64,000 bases of DNA from an uncultured Christensenella sp. (GTDB lineage: Bacteria > Bacillota > Clostridia > Christensenellales > UBA3700), in assembly GCA_910579785.1 (NCBI GenBank), contig CAJTVJ010000001.1:62001-126000 (forward strand). The letters are read 5' to 3'. Position numbers and translations under genes: made by a program. The notes beneath the pieces were generated by a model, which worked only from the letters and a program-made list of their open reading frames with translations, searched no databases and was not told where the DNA came from. Position 1 is the first letter of the stretch. The number at the start of each line of letters is the position of its first letter. This document shows, piece by piece, positions 63,401-64,000 of this stretch.

Positions 63401-64000
63401 AGCAACCTACTGTCAGAGGTAAGGGAAACGACGGAGAGTTGTATTTTAACGACCAAAGATTTTATGCTATGAATGAAAGCGGAGAGTATGACGACACACC
63501 GTTGAGCTATTCTCCTAAAAATGCGGGAAAATATCTAATTGAATACGACTTCTCATTCTCCAACTATAAGGCTAGGACCATTAGGGTAGAACTTGAAATT
63601 ACAAGAAGAGAGGTCTACGTTGAGTATGGCAACGTCAACCGCTTTGATACATTCGTATACGGCGAAAGAAGAATGGTAAGTATCGACGCTACGCTGTCAA
63701 GGCAGAAGGTAGGCGAGGATTCGGGTATACTTATTCCTGAATACCGTTCAAGCAAGCCGATATTTAAATTCGTGCGTCTCGACGAAGACGGTATGCGTAC
63801 TGACATATGGTCTGACGCAGTTGTGGACGCAGGCACTTATGAGGCAGAACTTGACATAGATTTCAACTACGGCACAGTCGGCGACGGATGGGTAGTAGAT
63901 GAAAACACTAAGAATAATTACGTTGTCAGAAATTCTTATTTTACTATCGTAGTCGATAAAAAGCCCGTGTCAGTCGTGCTCAACGACGTTGAAAGAGTAT
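60457..64000 (+). CDS. Surface protein, paralogue of the preceding gene, 3' end outside window
   Basis: The ATG at 60457 follows GGAGGA (60445-60450). The frame stays open through base 64000, giving at least 1181 residues. Signal peptide (about 8-36), then an opening (AAQLRDFLINGSGKGYLSADI) like that of the preceding protein, and GLUG-like repeats (GLIVAYSLGTIDNCSLTIGGG, TGGIVGWMANGSQVYN). MBG-like modules follow (YETVYDGDPVTFNLDI, VYVEYGNVNRFDTFVYGERRM). It is the third gene of the surface-protein operon and clearly a paralogue of the second. Whether it also ends in a TM anchor cannot be seen. Confidence 0.85.
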   Translation, partial: MTNTKKKTIMFLSIAMLLIVFFVVAFIGQSLGVNTEMASAAAANEAEVIQNKLDSVMSNGKAPSTPSNEGYGISNAAQLRDFLINGSGKGYLSADIYDFSWDDGCFTRRLMSPNVTELNGNGYTITLTATKLANTRSTPEISVSDADEPNGTDYAVARTNFADDGCLNTYAGTKETRNNIDLHGGLIGYLRPNQTIKNCNFVYNKTINVSYATRNTGTMGLIVAYSLGTIDNCSLTIGGGITMFADTNWTGSFMVSYQQETMSKHSFALGGYVGTMSNNARLSNSSIKLVGNLALSVQGLNKGSNDYLKNYARAWTGGIVGWMANGSQVYNVVTEGSGNVEARCVNPQDNRTMSFAGIVAGTSGGETQGAGEIWSICGKIASCGRIDGVINKWTGAAKYLVGYNDFSPIGLQDNNQPYLVVGLAGMEGELSNVSNIYMTEDIYKNNTYSIGYDFSVPNKTNGSYRGRWYSTNIFIQDTIDSNGEITNSYTPASSDRAYLKFSGTEISSPVWAVYNFGSNEGILWSKEVINMTNTDDKTTSYYFDLATSINDAKKFNVTYTEIQRKVVPNYTIKYTHGRAVYFKKVYPQGSDTSNPNRVIMPETNYGSSLHAPEIHTFADKGCTKPLQIFYDRSYWYYVNESNNTPKQMTDEQVPVGNYESFIFVKDADGRDCSHIHFLNSALRYVAYIEDDPNYIEFKKTHPDYDPVKGGEKQIDWQQRAVQRVGAKLTGIQWGNADDVTKLSGIKYDHFDRPITFGTYETVYDGDPVTFNLDIVKDDLIGDDRCSATYEYRAFNESTQEYEVVDSCVNAGVYKLVVTGLNNSNYKLTELSEGEDYCIDFTIKQRQIMISDRTGAVLQDDGTAYILQAEYAAADINLADNIAVCLDQSEANASRAGIVFYNILGIDKDILKFEYLPVGGGDLDMRNVGGFDMQISLLTGIKAGNYIMPNVTVYHVNIVETEAIYSNVDDIQFTYGYYIEDVQQPTVRGKGNDGELYFNDQRFYAMNESGEYDDTPLSYSPKNAGKYLIEYDFSFSNYKARTIRVELEITRREVYVEYGNVNRFDTFVYGERRMVSIDATLSRQKVGEDSGILIPEYRSSKPIFKFVRLDEDGMRTDIWSDAVVDAGTYEAELDIDFNYGTVGDGWVVDENTKNNYVVRNSYFTIVVDKKPVSVVLNDVERV

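Overview
The window looks like a piece of chromosome from an uncultured, probably gut-associated Clostridia-type Bacillota. Evidence: many lipoproteins with lipoboxes, strong GGAGG ribosome binding sites, no outer-membrane genes, InlB/MBG-type surface repeats, and a DUF815 ATPase. The exact lineage is inference. It splits at a tRNA-Ser(GGA) gene (about 26.64-26.73 kb). Left of it lies an AT-rich accessory island; right of it is a more GC-balanced host backbone devoted mostly to envelope and surface proteins.

Accessory island. Bases 1-723 hold the 3' part of a HUH/rolling-circle Rep gene followed by strongly structured inverted repeats. Bases 864-15600 form what I regard as the most interesting system. 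A sigma-A promoter drives an ECF-type sigma factor, a secreted C39-like cysteine protease and a one-TM anti-sigma-like protein. Downstream are three transcription units, each preceded by the same spaced motif, GGGACAA-N14-TTGTTAT: (i) a matrixin-like metalloprotease lipoprotein plus a fused ATPase/FtsX ABC transporter; (ii) a repeat-bearing lipoprotein with an HExxH site plus a 1463-aa LRR/InlB-repeat protein ending in a Hint domain; (iii) a RiPP-like operon with three short peptides sharing an MEI(I/L)-type leader and Cys/Asp/Gly-rich cores, a radical SAM/SPASM maturase and a small membrane protein. Two of the three peptides were too short to be obvious and were found by eye, as was the third. 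The parsimonious reading is a self-contained, sigma-controlled modified-peptide system with its own export and surface processing proteins, carried on mobile DNA.

Bases 15607-20792 are a leftward operon of conjugative-element accessory genes: PcfJ-like, a PcfK-like/MutS_I fusion, and nine small overlapping unknowns including one 59-aa gene. Its promoter faces an almost mirror-image copy of itself, including the leader, which points right into a possible defence pair: a PD-(D/E)xK-like protein and a YobI-type P-loop NTPase. A HEPN-like gene and the tRNA follow.

Host backbone. 27.1-36.0 kb: a two-component system in one operon with a large lipoprotein, then a second large lipoprotein whose promoter carries perfect tandem 11-bp repeats typical of OmpR-family binding sites. 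36.3-41.1 kb: Wzz-like and O-antigen-ligase-like polysaccharide genes and a DUF5050-like lipoprotein. 41.2-43.6 kb (minus): a SIS-domain isomerase-like protein and a DUF815 AAA ATPase. 43.8-46.4 kb: an SH3b-NlpC/P60 lipoprotein, a rubrerythrin with a structured leader, and an orphan response regulator whose phospho-acceptor Asp is replaced by Glu. 46.7-64.0 kb: an apparent operon of three giant surface proteins (2667 aa, 1892 aa, and one running off the right edge).
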